Shown one piece after another: positions 30,744-30,924 of a DNA stretch of 30,924 nt. Origin of the DNA: Clostridia bacterium (GTDB lineage Bacteria > Bacillota > Clostridia > Christensenellales > Aristaeellaceae); assembly GCA_016297535.1 (NCBI GenBank), contig JAEDGL010000010.1:1-30924 (forward strand), in the 5' to 3' direction. Made by a program: the position numbers and the translations under genes. Positions within the stretch are counted from its first letter, which is position 1. Every line of letters starts with the position of its first letter. A model generated the notes under the pieces. The model did no database searches and was not told the origin of the DNA. It saw only the letters and a list, made by a program, of their open reading frames with translations.

Positions 30744-30924
30744 ACTTTCAGACGCCGGAATGGACAATTGGAACATTTGATACAGGTTTTGTATGGAATT
30801 TGGATGATTTTTCATAGCAGCTGCGTTATAATGATGGTGCTCGAAATGATAAACGATCTGCGATCGTTGCAGAGCGTCGAAAAAGCTCGCCTGCGGCGAT
30901 CTTTTCCGCCGGGAATGCACCATT
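30744..30924 (+). promoter_or_regulatory. downstream region of capG with a -10, a palindrome and a hairpin
   Basis: TATAAT at 30827-30832 (no convincing -35). AACGATC-TGC-GATCGTT at 30852-30868, in what would be the early leader. AAAAAGCTCGCC/GGCGATCTTTT hairpin near 30880-30905, sharing AAAAGCTCGCC with 5086-5096. No gene is seen; the next gene lies past the window edge. Confidence 0.4.

Noticed and set aside
29460..30923. Long minus-strand frame opposite capG
   Set aside because: It is the reverse of a well-supported capF/capG pair and shows no recognisable motif or ribosome binding site.
1..30924. Mobile elements, CRISPR arrays, tRNA or rRNA genes
   Set aside because: No transposase or integrase, no regularly spaced repeats and no tRNA or rRNA signature was seen in any gap; all gaps between genes are under about 220 bases.

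Overview
The window reads as chromosomal DNA of a GC-rich, monoderm Bacillota (Clostridia-like) bacterium. Supporting this are strong AGGAGG ribosome binding sites, good sigma-A type promoters with 16-18 bp spacers, several TTG/GTG starts, an ECF transporter core next to truA, DegV, a RelQ-type alarmone synthetase, a DtxR/MntR regulator, Lgt with a lipoprotein, and no outer-membrane genes. The assignment is by gene content only. No rRNA, tRNA, CRISPR array, transposase, integrase or phage gene was recognised.

Layout, left to right. (1) 14-3969: two membrane-bound GGDEF proteins transcribed divergently, then a URO-D family methyltransferase-like gene (4030-4989). (2) 5181-8419: an NAD-dependent SDR (minus strand) divergent from a three-gene plus-strand operon: a PHP-family phosphoesterase, a secreted protein made of two tandem barnase-like RNase domains, and a barstar-like inhibitor, closed by a strong terminator. 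This is the most interesting locus in the window. (3) 8621-13272: malic enzyme and a YjbR/MmcQ protein (minus), divergent from lgt, a serine hydrolase and recX (plus). (4) 13475-14630: a DtxR-type regulator, a small cysteine-rich zinc-ribbon protein and a small lipoprotein.

(5) 14821-19502: a minus-strand operon read as stand-alone riboflavin kinase, ecfA1, ecfA2, ecfT, truA and probably degV. (6) 19673-22509: an esterase D-like hydrolase, a TlyA-type rRNA methyltransferase and a five-repeat SH3b secreted protein (plus). Then come a TIGR02206-like membrane protein (minus) and an unrecognised membrane-anchored protein (plus). (7) 23745-28316: a compact five-gene minus-strand operon read from 28316: a large glycosyltransferase-like protein, a hotdog acyl-CoA thioesterase, an iron-type alcohol dehydrogenase, a RelQ-like (p)ppGpp synthetase and a YdcZ-type DMT transporter. 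(8) 28480-30743: capF and capG of the UDP-N-acetyl-L-fucosamine pathway. The window ends in an untranslated region with a palindrome and a hairpin.

Co-working groups: the RNase, inhibitor and phosphoesterase (RNA attack plus self-protection); EcfA1/EcfA2/EcfT (shared energising module for vitamin uptake, with a flavin kinase in the same transcript); CapF/CapG (sugar nucleotide for surface polysaccharide). A dispersed intergenic sequence is shared between the convergent gaps at 5041 and 13398, and part of its hairpin recurs at 30881.
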